This document shows, piece after piece, positions 31,716 through 42,182 of a stretch of DNA of 64,000 bases. The stretch comes from Petaurus breviceps papuanus (taxonomy: Eukaryota > Chordata > Mammalia > Diprotodontia > Petauridae). Below the pieces are notes generated by a model. The model saw nothing but the letters and a program-made list of their open reading frames with translations. It ran no database searches and had not been told where the DNA came from. The position numbers were made by a program, and so were the translations under genes. Every line of letters begins with the position of its first letter. Position 1 is the first letter of the stretch. Location: positions 5,440,194 to 5,504,193 of the forward strand of contig JAMXIF010001210.1 in assembly GCA_028583685.1 (NCBI GenBank), written 5' to 3'.

Positions 31716-31984
31716 TAAATGATAATTAATCTTTTAAATTAATTTAATTAATCTAATTAAATGATAATTTAGTTACAGATTTGACTATATAGCCACAAAG
31801 GTAACTCTATGAATTTGAAATTCTAGGTATATGAATCTATATATGCATATATTTGGTAAATGTGCATATGGCTCTTGGTAATCAAGCATCCATGATTTAA
31901 TCAGTACAGGTGCTAAAGCAGATAACCACCTCTTAGTTCCTAAGTGGTAGTGACTAAAAAATATCAACTTTATCACGTGGTGAA
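31716..31984. other. AT-rich unassigned stretch
   Basis: Contains TTAATTAATCTAATTAAAT-type repeats near 31735-31765. Nothing else is recognised. Confidence 0.4.
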
Positions 31985-32395
31985 TAATATTCTTGCTTCT
32001 CTTCTGGCTCTGCTCCTGCCTCTCCAGACTTTTACATCTCTGCAACAGCAGTCTTCTTACCTTGATGATGCCTCTGGCTCTGAGACCCCCTTTTACAATC
32101 AGTGAGTTCCTCCCTAGAATCATAATTTCAGGAGATGCTTAGGACACCCTCCTTCACTCCTCTCTGGCCTTTACTCCTGATGCAGGACTCTTCCATTTTG
32201 TCTCATGTGGGTAGCCTCCTGTTCCACCCTCATCCCTTTTAGAGCTCCTTTTTACATATTTGCTTCCTCCATTAGAATGTAAACCCCTTGGGAAGAGGAG
32301 AAATTGCCTTTTTTATTTTTGCTTGCATATATATTCCTAGTCCTTAGCACAGTGCTTAGAACTTATCAAGTGTTTAAATAAATGTTCTATCTGCC
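31985..32395 (+). mobile_element. L2-type LINE 3' end
   Basis: CTCTGCTCCTGCCTCTCCAG, ACAGCAGTCTTCTTACC, CATTAGAATGTAAACCCCTT, GCTTGCATATATATTCCTAG then TCCTTAGCACAGTGCTTAG and a GTTTAAATAAATGTT end fit an L2-type 3' UTR. The 112-codon minus-strand ORF across it (31785-32123) is a by-product. Confidence 0.7.
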
Positions 32396-33994
32396 TATCT
32401 ATCTCTCATGACTTGTTATTATGAATTTAACTGGACTGGCTTTTGGATGACAGACACATGGGTCACTTCCAGGCTCATAACTGAAGGCTTCTAGCTTCAT
32501 AGGCTCTTAGTGAGGTTATGCCTTCCTCTCAAACACTTAGAGAAATTTTTCATGACATGATGAGAAATTAGAAGACAACTTTAACAGAAAATGTGTGTGT
32601 ATATGGATATATATGTCCATTTGTGTTTTAGTTCTATAGTAATACACATATATTAATATAAATAGTATATGCTACATAATAATTGCATATTTATAAATAA
32701 AATCATATATAAACATTTTAAATATTAGCTATTATCATTCAATATATCTACATGAGGAAAATACCTTATAAACTATAAAGTCCTATATGAATGGAAGCTA
32801 TTGTATTATTATTATCACTATTATTGTTGGTTTATATGCACTAAGAAATTAATTTTTATGGTGTCCAAAAGAGAAAAAAGTACTAAAAGATTGTGGAAAA
32901 AATTACATATGTTATTTAAGAAAATAAAAGCATATTAAAAACTCCTGGCCTCATTTCTCATTTCTAGAAAATATTTTTGTGGTCTACCATGGATGAAAAT
33001 ATGAAAAGAAAATATTGTTTTCTTTTAAATAATTGTAGACAATTTCTACAACAGATCATATCTTCACAGTAATATAATTGACTAGAAAATGTAAAGAATA
33101 TAGTATACTCTTCTATTTTTTTTATTACAATAAGATATCTTTTTGATTCAACTAAGTAAAATACAGCTTTAAAAGCTCTCATTCAACATGGTGCCTCTCT
33201 TGCATATTTAAAGACTTCTGAATTTTTTTGTGACTTCTACTTAATTCTCTTTTGGGAATTCTCTATCCTCAGACACATTTCACTGTATGTTGGGACCAGG
33301 GAGAAAAGGATGGAGATGGAGGTAAAAAAAACTACAAAAAATGTGATCTCAGCCCCTATAGTTTTCATTCTCCAACCCACCACCACAGGACCTACATCTT
33401 ACACAAATGAAAAGAGAGGGAGAAAGGGCAAAAAGAAAATCCTTGGTAGAAACATGCTGAAGATTTGAATGAATTTATATTAAAAATGAAAAAAAATCTT
33501 GGAACCTAGTTAAAATGTTCTTTCCTCTAATTCTCTTGGAATGTTAATGGTGACATCTCTATATTATATTACCATGATAGGAGCTTATATTTTACTTTAT
33601 TCTTTCTGAATTTCTCTCTATAAATACCTGAATTTGTACAGTTAAATTTTATCATTGTTCTTCATCTATCAGGCTTCTACATACACAGAAAGATTTATCT
33701 AGAGACTGTTATAATTATTGTGGCTTCCTATGACATTATTAAATAGGGCACAGATAAAAGAAAAATACTTGGGAAAAACGCTGACTGAATCATATTTTTT
33801 TTAAATAAATGGGAATAATATGTCTTCCAATAAATTTTTGTAATAGAGCTTGAGACTTTGGGAGAACAGAATGTTAATAATTTAAAACATTGAATCTTGA
33901 CCTTTCTCAGAGTTCATAAACAAGTAGTTTTCTCATATTGTTATAAATTCCTTAGTTTAGAATCCAAGACCCTCCTCATTTCGGTTCTCATCTA
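32396..33994. other. AT-rich unassigned DNA
   Basis: About 1.6 kb of AT-rich sequence with TATA-type words near 32600-32720. No gene or named repeat is visible. The 72-codon minus-strand ORF at 32964-33182 is Phe/Tyr-rich and looks like chance. Confidence 0.5.
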
Positions 33995-34485
33995 CCTTTA
34001 CAGCCTTATTTCATACTACTAATCTTCTTGAACTCCACGTTCCAGAAAAAGTGAGGCTATTAGCTTTTTCTCTGCATTTCATCTTACATTGTTCTGCCTC
34101 TTTGTATCCCCACACCCCATTCCCCATCTTGGTTATTTCCTATGATGAGGGATGAATTTGTTGCTATCGACAACTTTTAAAGTATTTTTCCTATCTCAAG
34201 GTTGAACTCAGGTTTTACCTCTTCCATAAAGCCTTCACTGATTGATCTCAGTTGAACATAAAATATTTATTTTCTCAAGTTTTCTTGGCGTGCTTTGTCT
34301 TGATCTCTCCTTACTATATCCTATTTTGCACCACACTCATCTGTGTATATGTCATAAGCCTCTGAATAAAATATCAGCTTATGGAGGGCAGATTGTGCAG
34401 GTTTTCTTCATCTTTGCATGCCCAATATCTACCATGGTAGTTTGCATATAGTAGGTACTTGATAAAATTTTGGTGGACTGAATTG
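33995..34485 (+). mobile_element. LINE-2 (L2) 3' portion
   Basis: GTTGAACTCAGGTTTTACCT then CTTCCATAAAGCCTTCACTG (34200-34238), CTTATGGAGGGCAGATTGTG, CTTTGCATGCCCAATATCTA and TTGCATATAGTAGGTACTTG then ATAAAATTTTGGTGG fit the L2 3' UTR in order. Confidence 0.85.
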
Positions 34486-34589
34486 GATTGTTTTGATGTG
34501 TTTTTTTTCTCTCTTTTTGTGTTTAAGCCTTTTTATTTTAACTTGGTTCTGACATATTCATTTATCTAAGGATACCAGGGATCATTTAA
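34486..34589. other. Unassigned stretch
   Basis: T-rich interval between L2 and L1. Nothing is recognised. Confidence 0.35.
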
Positions 34590-35510
34590 ATTTGTGACAC
34601 AAAAATTGAAACATTATTTTAAGCACATTTGAAAGTAGGATCCCCAAATGATAATTGACCAAAGGATATGAACAGGAAGTTTTCTGAGAAAGAAATTCAA
34701 GTTATCAATAGCCATATTAAAAATGCTCAGAATCTCTATAATTAGAGAAATGCATGTGAAAACAGCTTGGAAGTTCTACCTGATACCTATAAGATGGACA
34801 AACTTGAGAAAAAGGAAAATGACAATCATTGGAGGAGCTGTGGGAAAACAGTACATTAATGCACTTTTTGGTGGATCTGTGAATTTGCCCAGTCATTCAG
34901 GAAAGTAATTTGGAACTATGCTTGCAGACCTATTAGACCATTAATAACTTTTAACCCAGAGATACAGCTACTTCATCTATACTCCCAAAAGAATGAAGTG
35001 TGAAGTACAAAAATATTTATAACAGCTCTTTTTGTTGCTTTTGCACAGAAATGTAAGCTGAGGGCATATCCAATAGTTGGGATGGCTTAAAAAGTTGTGG
35101 CATATGAATATAATGGAATTCTATTGTGCTATATAAGACATGATGAAGGGGATGGTTTCAGAAAGATCTAGGAAAACTTGAATGAACTTCTGCAGTGTGA
35201 AATAAACAGAGCCAAGAAAATAATTTGTCAAATAATGACAATTTTGAAAAGATTTAGCAACTATGATGGATATAAGAATGAACCCTGATTTCAAAGGATT
35301 CATGTTGAAGCATGCTACCATCTTCCTGACAGATATATGATGTGCACATGGAGACATGCTTTTGGACATGGCTAATGAAGAATTTGTTTTGCTTATTTGA
35401 ATGTTTGTTTCTTTACCAGTGGTGTCAGGGGAAGAGGTGAGAGGGAGAGAACATGGATGTTTATAGATTGAAAAAAATAAAATGCAATTAAAAATAAACA
35501 AAAGAGAGTT
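34590..35510 (+). mobile_element. LINE-1 3' end (ORF2 C-terminal region plus 3' UTR)
   Basis: Decayed L1. Blocks are AATTGACCAAAGGATATGAA (34655), ATTAGAGAAATGCATGTGAA, CAAACTTGAGAAAAAGGAAA, CATTGGAGGAGCTGTGGGAA, AGTAATTTGGAACTATGCTT, TATTTATAACAGCTCTTTTT and AACTTGAATGAACTTCTGCA. It ends AACATGGATGTTTATAGATT plus an A-rich tail at 35466-35508. It covers a longer part of ORF2 than the copy at 18813. Several frameshifts and stops; the 126-codon ORF on the opposite strand is a shadow. Confidence 0.85.
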
Positions 35511-35543
35511 TGAAAAGTGTTATCCTCAAAGATATAAGTCCTT

Positions 35544-35704
35544 GGGGCGGCCAGGTGGTGCGGTGAGTAAGAGCACAGGCCCCAGAGTCGGGATGACCTG
35601 AGATCAAATCTGGGCTCTGATACTTAGCACCACACCCAGAAATAACTGGCTGTGTAACCTCGAGCAAGTTACTTAACCCCAATTGCTTTTTAAAAAAAAA
35701 AAAA
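35544..35704 (+). mobile_element. CORE-SINE, 'CCAGGTGG / ACCCAGAAATAA' subfamily
   Basis: GGGGCGGCCAGGTGGTGCGG, GTAAGAGCACAGGCCCC, GTCGGGATGACCTGAG, CACCACACCCAGAAATAACT and GTAACCTCGAGCAAGTTACT with a CAATTGCTTTTT A-rich tail. It is close to the monomers of the dimer at 47139-47440, with few differences, so fairly young. No clear TSD is visible. Confidence 0.92.
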
Positions 35705-35879
35705 GAATAGTGTAATACACAATTCAGCAAGAAGCTTTCCTTTGAAAAGAAAGTAATGGCTCATTCAGTGATTTGTCCTAGCTGTACCAGAGGTTTCCAA
35801 CTGCACAACTGTACTATATAGATGCGAATATAATTTTCCCAGTCTTGCTTGAAGTCACTAACTTTGAGATTAATAATAA
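35705..35879. other. Unassigned stretch
   Basis: Nothing is recognised. Confidence 0.35.
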
Positions 35880-36180
35880 TTATAATTGTAAAGTGTTTAA
35901 CAAAGTATCTGGCACAGAGTAAGCCCTATATACTTTATATAGTACTTACTATGGGTCAGGCACTGTACTAAGTGCTTTATAGTTAATATTTCATTTGATA
36001 CAACAACCCTAGAAGGAAGGTGCTTTTTTCATCCCCATTTTGCAGATGAGGAAACTGAGGCAAGTAGAGATTAAGTGATTTGTCTAGAGTAACACAGCCA
36101 GCATCTAAGACCAAATTTGAACTTAGCTATTCCTGACTCAAGACCTGGAGCTCTCTTCACTGTACCACCTAGCTATCCAG
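35880..36180 (-). repeat. MIR/THER-type SINE, antisense, plus a MIR end
   Basis: GGGTCAGGCACTGTACTAAG, GTGCTTTATAGTTAATATTTC, CATCCCCATTTTGCAGATGA, GGAAACTGAGGCAAGTAGAG, TAACACAGCCAGCATCTAAG and TCACTGTACCACCTAGCTA form the complement of a THER-type CORE-SINE from 3' end to head. The left 60 bases (AATTGTAAAGTGTTTAAC, CTGGCACAGAGTAAGCCC) look like a MIR end in the other orientation. Confidence 0.8.
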
Positions 36181-37084
36181 TTCAGGAGAACCCAACAACA
36201 AAACAAAATTGTTTAAAAAAATTTAAAACTTGATTAAGGATTTTTAAAAATTGAATTCATTTATAAGATACATTTTAGAGCTTAAATACATGAAAATAAC
36301 AATTTTACCTTAAAAATTTAATGTATTTATGTTGTTTATCTTTTTAAAATGTCATTCAGGATTGGATTAATAGTGGTTTTCAACATATATAGGTTAATTT
36401 TAAACTATGAACATTTTATAGTTTTATTATTTCTTTTTCATTAAAAGTCAGTTTCTGCAAATGGTATTTGATATATAAATAACAGCTTCCTCCAATATGG
36501 ATTTTGTTGCATCCTTGTTTATCAATTAAAAAGGAAAATAATCATTACTAGACAGAATATCTCCAGGGACTGGTCTCAAGTTTCTTCACTGAACCTGGAA
36601 ACTTTAAAGGAATTTAAGACATTTTCCAATAAGCTACTATTCCACCTTACTGATTGCTATAGCTCTTTTAAATACACCAGAGCTTCATAATAATTCTACT
36701 TGTCCAAAGCAACACAATTTGATATTAAGTTAGGACATCTTGGACCTTATTTAATGGAGGTTATTTACCAAAGTACCAAAAGTACCTTAAAATAAGGCAT
36801 TCTCAAGATGGTTTTTGAACACAGCTCTATAGAAAGGTAATTGAATAAATAAGTGCCTCCTTCTTTTCTGCCTTTCTTTAGGCATGTTCAAGACAGACAT
36901 GCCCCTCAGTGCTTAGTTGAAGTAATTCCATAAAAGTGATATGTGGTAGGTCTTTAATAAAAGTGTCAGACTTCCTGAATTCTATGATTCTTTTTGTTTT
37001 AAAGATACTAACAACAACAAAGGGTACTTTGTTGCAGAGTACTGTTGGAAGTTGTCATCATATTAAAAAGAAAACAATTTCAGC
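36181..37084. other. Unassigned DNA
   Basis: About 0.9 kb, AT-rich. A weak L2-like phrase (GTGGTAGGTCTTTAATAAAAG) lies near 36945. No gene is visible. Confidence 0.45.
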
Positions 37085-37230
37085 TTAATTTGTCTTTGAT
37101 CTTGATGATTACTTTGAAAGGCAAGATTGGTATTAATATCCTCATTTTACAGATGAGAAGACAAAGATTCAATCACTGCCCCAATAAGGTACAGATAATA
37201 AATGGCAGGGCCAGGACTAGGAAATTAGGT
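37085..37230 (-). repeat. MIR fragment, antisense
   Basis: ATATCCTCATTTTACAGATG, GAAGACAAAGATTCAATCAC and AATAAATGGCAGGGCCAGGA are the complement of the MIR core and head. Diverged. Confidence 0.65.
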
Positions 37231-37254
37231 TTCCTGTGTCTGGTCAGTTGAAAA

Positions 37255-37400
37255 GCTATCTGGGACTCAGAGGACCTGTGTCCTTTACTTCCTACTTCTG
37301 TGACCTCAGGCAATTCATTCATTTTTCTAGGTCTCAGGTTCCTCAGTTTCCTAGGTAAGTTTTAAGGCCCCTTCCAGCTCTAACTTCTATGAATTTATGA
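37255..37400 (+). repeat. MIR SINE
   Basis: GGGACTCAGAGGACCTGTGT, CTACTTCTGTGACCTCAGGC, CATTTTTCTAGGTCTCAGG then TTCCTCAGTTTCCTAGG and CCCCTTCCAGCTCTAACTT follow the MIR sense order. Confidence 0.78.
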
Positions 37401-37503
37401 CAAAGTATATGGTTCATTTCTTTGTTAACTGGAACATTAAATTAAATCTTTACTATGTGCAATATTTTATTGTAAGGGAAATTTCAAAAATAATTTCATT
37501 TTC

Positions 37504-37668
37504 GGGGGAGGCTATGTGGCACAACAAGTAAAGTGCCGGCCCCAGAGTCAGGAGGACTTGAGTTCGGTTCTGGCCTCAGACACTTAACACCCACACAAAA
37601 AAATAGCCATGTACCCTTGGGCAAGTTACTTAAGCCCAATTGCCCTCCAAAAAAGCAAAAAAAATTTT
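37504..37668 (+). mobile_element. WSINE1-like CORE-SINE
   Basis: GGGGGAGGCTATGTGGCACA, GCCGGCCCCAGAGTCAGGAG, CTCAGACACTTAACACCCAC, TTGGGCAAGTTACTTAAGCC then CCAATTGCCCTCC and an AAAAAAGC A-rich tail. Flanking TTTCATTTT words on both sides (from 37493 and from 37668) may be a TSD, blurred by T-richness. It touches an antisense L1 end. Confidence 0.88.
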
Positions 37669-38112
37669 TTTCATTTTTAAATTTAATATTTTATTTTTCC
37701 CCAATTATAAATAAAAACAATTTTGACATTTTTTTCAAATTTTGAGTTCCAAATTCTCTCCCTCCCTCCTTACTCTACTCATTGAAAAGGCAAACAGTTT
37801 GACATAGGCTATACACGTATAGTAACACAAAACACAAGAAAACACAGACAAAACTGCAGGAAAAATAAAGTAAAGGAAAAATATCTTTGATCTGTATTCA
37901 GGTTTTAGCAGTTCTTTCTCTGGAGACAGACAGAACCTTTTATCATAAGTCCTTCAGGATTGTCTTGAGTCATAGTGTTGTTGAGAATAACTAAGTTGTT
38001 CATAGTAGATCATTACATTGCTATCATTGTATACAATGTTTTCCTGGTTCTTCTCATTTTACTTTGCATCAGTTCATGTAAGTCTTTCCAGGCGGAAATA
38101 TTTTTTTTAATG
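37669..38112 (-). mobile_element. LINE-1 3' end, antisense, 5'-truncated
   Basis: The plus strand carries the complement of the L1 3' UTR and ORF2 end: TTTTGAGTTCCAAATTCTCT, GCAGTTCTTTCTCTGGAGAC, GTGTTGTTGAGAATAACTAA, TGTATACAATGTTTTCCTGG then TTCTTCTCATTTTAC and GTTCATGTAAGTCTTTCCAG. About 440 bases remain; the 5' break is near 38112 where L2 begins. Confidence 0.85.
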
Positions 38113-38600
38113 ACATAGTCCCTGCCTCCAAGGACCTTACAATCTGTTAGAACACATTTGACATGGACACAGATTAAATATAATAAAAATTAAGATTTGT
38201 AAGTAAATGATGAGTACAAAGTTCTATGAGAGGAGATAAAGGAGAGATTGTTTCTTGCCAGTGGATCAAAGAAAGCTTCATGAATGAGGTGACATTGAAT
38301 TAGCTCTGAAAGTATGTTAATAGACACATAATGAGACAGGTGGAGTTGTCTAGATCCAGGAAATGTGGTAAACAAAGTTGTGGAAGTGGGAAAGTGAGAA
38401 TTGTTCTGAGGACAGTGAAGAGTCTATTTCGGAAGACCATAGAGCAGGTGAAAAGGAATAGAGGGAGATGAGTCTGGAAAGGTATGTAGGTCAAGTTAAG
38501 CCAGATTGTAAAGTACTTTGAATGTTATTCTGCATTTAAACCTTTTTCATTCAGCAATGGAGAGCCTATGAAAGGTTCTGAGTAGTAAAACTTTAACTAG
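38113..38600 (-). mobile_element. LINE-2 (L2) 3' portion, antisense
   Basis: TAGTCCCTGCCTCCAAGGAC then CTTACAATCTGTTAGA, GAAAGCTTCATGAATGAGG, GGAAAGTGAGAATTGTTC, TTAAGCCAGATTGTAAAGTA then CTTTGAATG, and CAATGGAGAGCCTATGAAAG match complemented L2 blocks seen also at 5974-6895 and 54415-54965. Diverged. Confidence 0.75.
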
Positions 38601-38814
38601 ATTTTAGAAGCTATAGTCAACCATACGTACCTTGACTTACAATAGCCAAGGAATCTGTCAAAGCAAGAAAGTTAAATCCCCATGATGTCAAATCATTCGT
38701 CAGAATTTTGAGAGGTGATAGAGCACTTTGGCTTCTTCCCACACTCACCTTGTACAAAAGGATAAAATCTTAGGATTCCTAAAATTCATAGGCAGAAGTG
38801 CAATGTTAGAAAGT

Positions 38815-39045
38815 GGTAGTGGAGTATAGTGGAGCAAGTAATAGCGTCAGAGGGCCCCATTTCCTAGCCCTGGCCCTGCTGTTTATTATTTGCATCTTAC
38901 TAGAGTGCTGCTTGAATTTGTTTTCTCATTTGTAAAATGAGGATATTAATATCCATCTTGCCTGCCTTAGAGGAATGTAAGGAGCCTCAAGTGGGAAAAT
39001 GTTTGTAAAAGTCCTTTGAAAACTTCAAAGTGTCATGCAGACTGC
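38815..39045 (+). repeat. MIR/THER-type SINE
   Basis: TGGAGTATAGTGGAGCAAGT, CTGGCCCTGCTGTTTATTA, GAATTTGTTTTCTCATTTGT then AAAATGAGGATATTAATAT, and AAGTCCTTTGAAAACTTCAA fit a MIR/THER order from head to 3' end. Diverged. Confidence 0.7.
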
Positions 39046-39770
39046 AAGGTGATTCAATCAGGGGCAGACAGCAAAGGGGACATCACCACTCCATGTGGAC
39101 TTTTCCTTTCTATTAATAGACAATTTCCTGATATTTGAGCTTTAACCTGCCTCTCAAAATTGTGTCCTGTCCACAGTCTGGTCATCAGGCTTACCTCACC
39201 CAAACTAGGTGCCTATGGCTCTGCATTCTCTTGTACCTGTTAGAAGTCTCTATCATTCTCTCATTCACAGGAACCTATCTCTTTCTCTTCCTAGAAATAT
39301 TTTCTCTCAGCCACATAGGAATTTTTCCTCCTTTTAGAAGCTCTGAAATCCCTCTTGACTTTTCGATCCATCAACCACAATTTGAAACGTGTCTGCTCCC
39401 CTTCCCTCACCATGCCCTGCACGCCCCAGGAAGTCCATCTAAAACCCCTTCCCTTCCCTCTGCCATTTGCATGCTTTGACATGCATTTCTTATTGTGAAG
39501 GTTGGTTTGTTTTTCTCATATTCCATTCTAAAACTGAAAACTTGGTAACGGTAGAACTGAAGTAAGTCATTGAAACTTAGAAAGGACAATGGAAGGGGAA
39601 TTTAGCTTGTTTGCTAACAGTTACACTTATGTGACCCTTTCTCAATACATTCTGCTCTTAGCATTAACCAGTGCTGTTCTTGGCCTAGCTATATAAACCT
39701 CAACAGAACGTGAAGAGAAGACTTGGAAATTAGAAGGTTAAGCCAAGCCTGTTCTAGGCCACCTATATTC
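39046..39770. other. Unassigned DNA
   Basis: ORFs up to 114 codons (39135-39479, plus) cross a C/T-rich stretch; their composition (many Leu, Ser, Phe, Pro) reflects the base bias. No repeat family is named. Confidence 0.4.
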
Positions 39771-39791
39771 TGTGTGTGTGTGTGTGTGTTT

Positions 39792-39827
<36 letters not shown>
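39771..39827. repeat. (TG)n microsatellite, interrupted
   Basis: TG dinucleotides over 57 bases with two TTTG-type interruptions. It gives spurious Cys-Val and Thr-His ORFs on the two strands. Confidence 0.97.
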
Positions 39828-39828
<1 letters not shown>

Positions 39829-40299
39829 CAGGGTAGTGGTGGGGTAATGGAACAAAGCAATAGGTTCTCAGAGCTAACTTCAAGGGGTCAGGTCACAAAT
39901 GTTGGTTTTATTATTTACATCAGATCCTATTTGAGTTTGATACCATCAGTCTATACTAACTAACCAGGAAGAGTTCTAGTCAAGTTATGGACAAGATTAG
40001 AAAAGGGAAGTATGTTCTTAAGAATAGCAATGAGGAACCATGTGAGGCTTAATAAATCATGACTGACAGTATGACAACCACACTAAGGGGAAGAAATGTC
40101 TGCCACTTCAAGGTTAGAAAGAGATTAGCAGCATAACATCTGAAGGAGCAAATCAATATTCCTCAGATTTAGTATAATAACTAGGAAAAGATTAAATGAC
40201 CCCTTTCCTCCTTAAAGAGGTTTTACATGCCTACAGGAAACATTCAGAGCAATTGTTTTATTGTTCTTGTTTTTATTTATTTGTTTAAAGACAATGGGG
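39828..40299. other. Unassigned stretch
   Basis: No named repeat or gene is visible. Confidence 0.4.
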
Positions 40300-40450
40300 G
40301 GTGGTGGTACACTGGAAAGAACACTATCCTTGGAAGCAGAGAATGACACTCCAAATCCTAGTCCTGCCACCTGACTGACCTTGGATAAGACACTTTACTA
40401 TTACAGGCCATAGAAGCTTCATCTGGGAAATTATGGACTTGGATTAGACA
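40300..40450 (+). repeat. MIR SINE
   Basis: GGTGGTACACTGGAAAGAAC, CTTGGAAGCAGAGAATGAC, CTAGTCCTGCCACCTGACTG then ACCTTGGATAAGACACTTTA and TTCATCTGGGAAATTATGGA follow the MIR order. Confidence 0.75.
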
Positions 40451-40719
40451 TGCTCAAGACGAAATCTTAATGGCATATGTACAGATAACCATAACTGGCT
40501 GACACACTGCTAGATGGACTATGGTATTTGGTATGAAAATTTTGTTTTCCTTTGTTCTATTGTTTAATTGACTAAAAAAAGTTTGGGAGAGGAAGATAAA
40601 TTTTGACAAAAATATACTGTATAAAAAGAAAATATATGATGTATAAAGTATTTAATAAATTCTCCACATTTTAACACCCTGCTGGAGTATTTGGAAACAC
40701 AAACTTTAGAGTTACTGGG
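40451..40719. other. Unassigned stretch
   Basis: AT-rich; nothing is recognised. Confidence 0.35.
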
Positions 40720-40915
40720 ATTATAGACTCAGAACTGGAAGGGACCTTCCCAATCATTTACATGAGCTCCCTTATTTCACAGATGAGGAAACAGAGCAAT
40801 CCAGTGAAATGACTTTCTCAAGTCATACAAATAAAAATGGCAAATTCAGTATTCCAACCCTTATTCTCCAGCTCTAAAGCCAGCACTCTGTCCCTGCACC
40901 AGAGGCCTCTGATGA
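40720..40915 (-). repeat. Ancient MIR-like unit ('AGAACTGGAAGGGACCTT' type)
   Basis: CTCAGAACTGGAAGGGACCT, CACAGATGAGGAAACAGAGC, CTCAAGTCATACAAATAA and CAGCACTCTGTCCCTGCACC match a common mammalian MIR-like unit whose core (GATGAGGAAACTGAGG...) is complemented relative to MIR. The same unit recurs at 45460-45940, where it is interrupted. Confidence 0.65.
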
Positions 40916-41664
40916 TTTTCTTCTAAGCGGCACCTCTTTATAGTATATTTAGTGTGACTAATTTCCCAGGTCATTTTGACCTTTGCTTCCGAGTTCATAA
41001 AGTATTATTCTTCTTTAAAGAAGTTCATAGTTTAATGGATAAGGTGTCAGGGAATTAAAAAATGAGACTAAGCAAGAATACCCTGGTTCTTGGGCTCTGT
41101 TATAAATAATGCTCTCATTAAAATTCTGCCTCAGAAGAAAGGCAAGTCCATTAGTCTGGAAGCTAATTTTTACTGGCTCCTTAGATGTATGCATATTAAA
41201 AATTCAGCTTTTATAATTGCCAGTCATCAACCACCTAGTCAATGCTGTTCTTGGAGTTTTTAATTATTTACTTCATTTGCATAGACACTCCAATTTATGA
41301 TCAACCATTTAGTTATCAAGGGACAGTTTAGTAATTTTTCTTTTACATTTTTATTTATCCCTTTTGTGTTCCCAGGAAAAGTTTTGAGTTAGACCATCTA
41401 CCACAATGAGTCTTATTAGAAAATATATATTACAGCAAGATCGTCAGTGAACCCTACTGCAGCCATGGTTTCTGACTGAGCCTAGATAGCACAAGGACCA
41501 ACCTGAGATTCTGTTAGAGCAAAACTGGTGATATAGTCCTAGTTATAATAATCTCTTTTCATTCCCCACATGATGCATTGTAGGACAGTATCTTAGAACA
41601 TAGAATCCACATGTATTGCCATAGCAAGTGCTAGAATCTCCTTTTAGGGAATACATCATAGCAT
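40916..41664. other. Unassigned, high-complexity stretch
   Basis: No repeat is recognised. Positions 41100-41320 read like non-repetitive DNA with TAAT cores and an octamer-like word (CTTCATTTGCATAGAC). It is a candidate for conserved non-coding DNA by look alone. Confidence 0.35.
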
Positions 41665-41965
41665 GAAAGAATTCCTGAATTGGAAAGGATCCCAGCAGCC
41701 ACTTAATCCAGGCCCCTGCTACAGCTAATTGAGTAGCAACATATTGGACCAGTGCTCACCTAGCTTTTGATTGCTGACCTCTATTTCGCAAGTCAACCTA
41801 TTATACTTTTTGATAATTATAATCATAAAGGAAGTTTTTCCTTTCACGGAGGCTAAATTTGTGTCTTTGCAACATCTACCCATTGCTGTTGGTTCTTGCC
41901 ATTGAGGTCAAACAGAAAAAAGTTAATTTCTCTTCCATATGAGTCTTTTAGAAATCTTTTTTGAA
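41665..41965 (+). repeat. Ancient interspersed repeat, family unsure
   Basis: GAATTGGAAAGGATCCCAGC, ATCCAGGCCCCTGCTACAG, AGGAAGTTTTTCCTTTC, CTACCCATTGCTGTTGGTTC and CTTCCATATGAGTCTTTTAG resemble a widespread old mammalian repeat (CR1/L3-like 3' UTR type in my memory). The order fits, but identity is low. Confidence 0.4.
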
Positions 41966-42069
41966 AAATTAAAACAATAATAATACTTCTAAACAACTCA
42001 TCTCTCTTACCTGTACCTCCATGAGCTTAGTAAGATAAGGGCATTACTGTTTAGAATGAAAACTCTTAA

Positions 42070-42182
42070 GAAACAGGAAGTTCCACATCTGAAGGTCATA
42101 TGGTAAATTAGTGGCAGATATGGATAGAATTTAGGGCTTCATGCTCTGACTATAGCACTTTTTCCATTAGATTGTGCTGTTT
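42070..42182 (-). repeat. MIR-like fragment, antisense
   Basis: GAAGGTCATATGGTAAATTA, GTGGCAGATATGGATAGAAT and GCTCTGACTATAGCACTTTT resemble the complement of a MIR core and head. Weak. Confidence 0.45.

Noticed and set aside
35121-35501. 126-codon minus-strand ORF
   Set aside because: It is a shadow frame opposite an L1 3' end and shows no protein signature.
37085-37400. Regularly repeated short blocks suggestive of an array
   Set aside because: They are two MIR pieces in opposite orientations, not a CRISPR or satellite array; no CRISPR-like regular spacers exist anywhere in the window.
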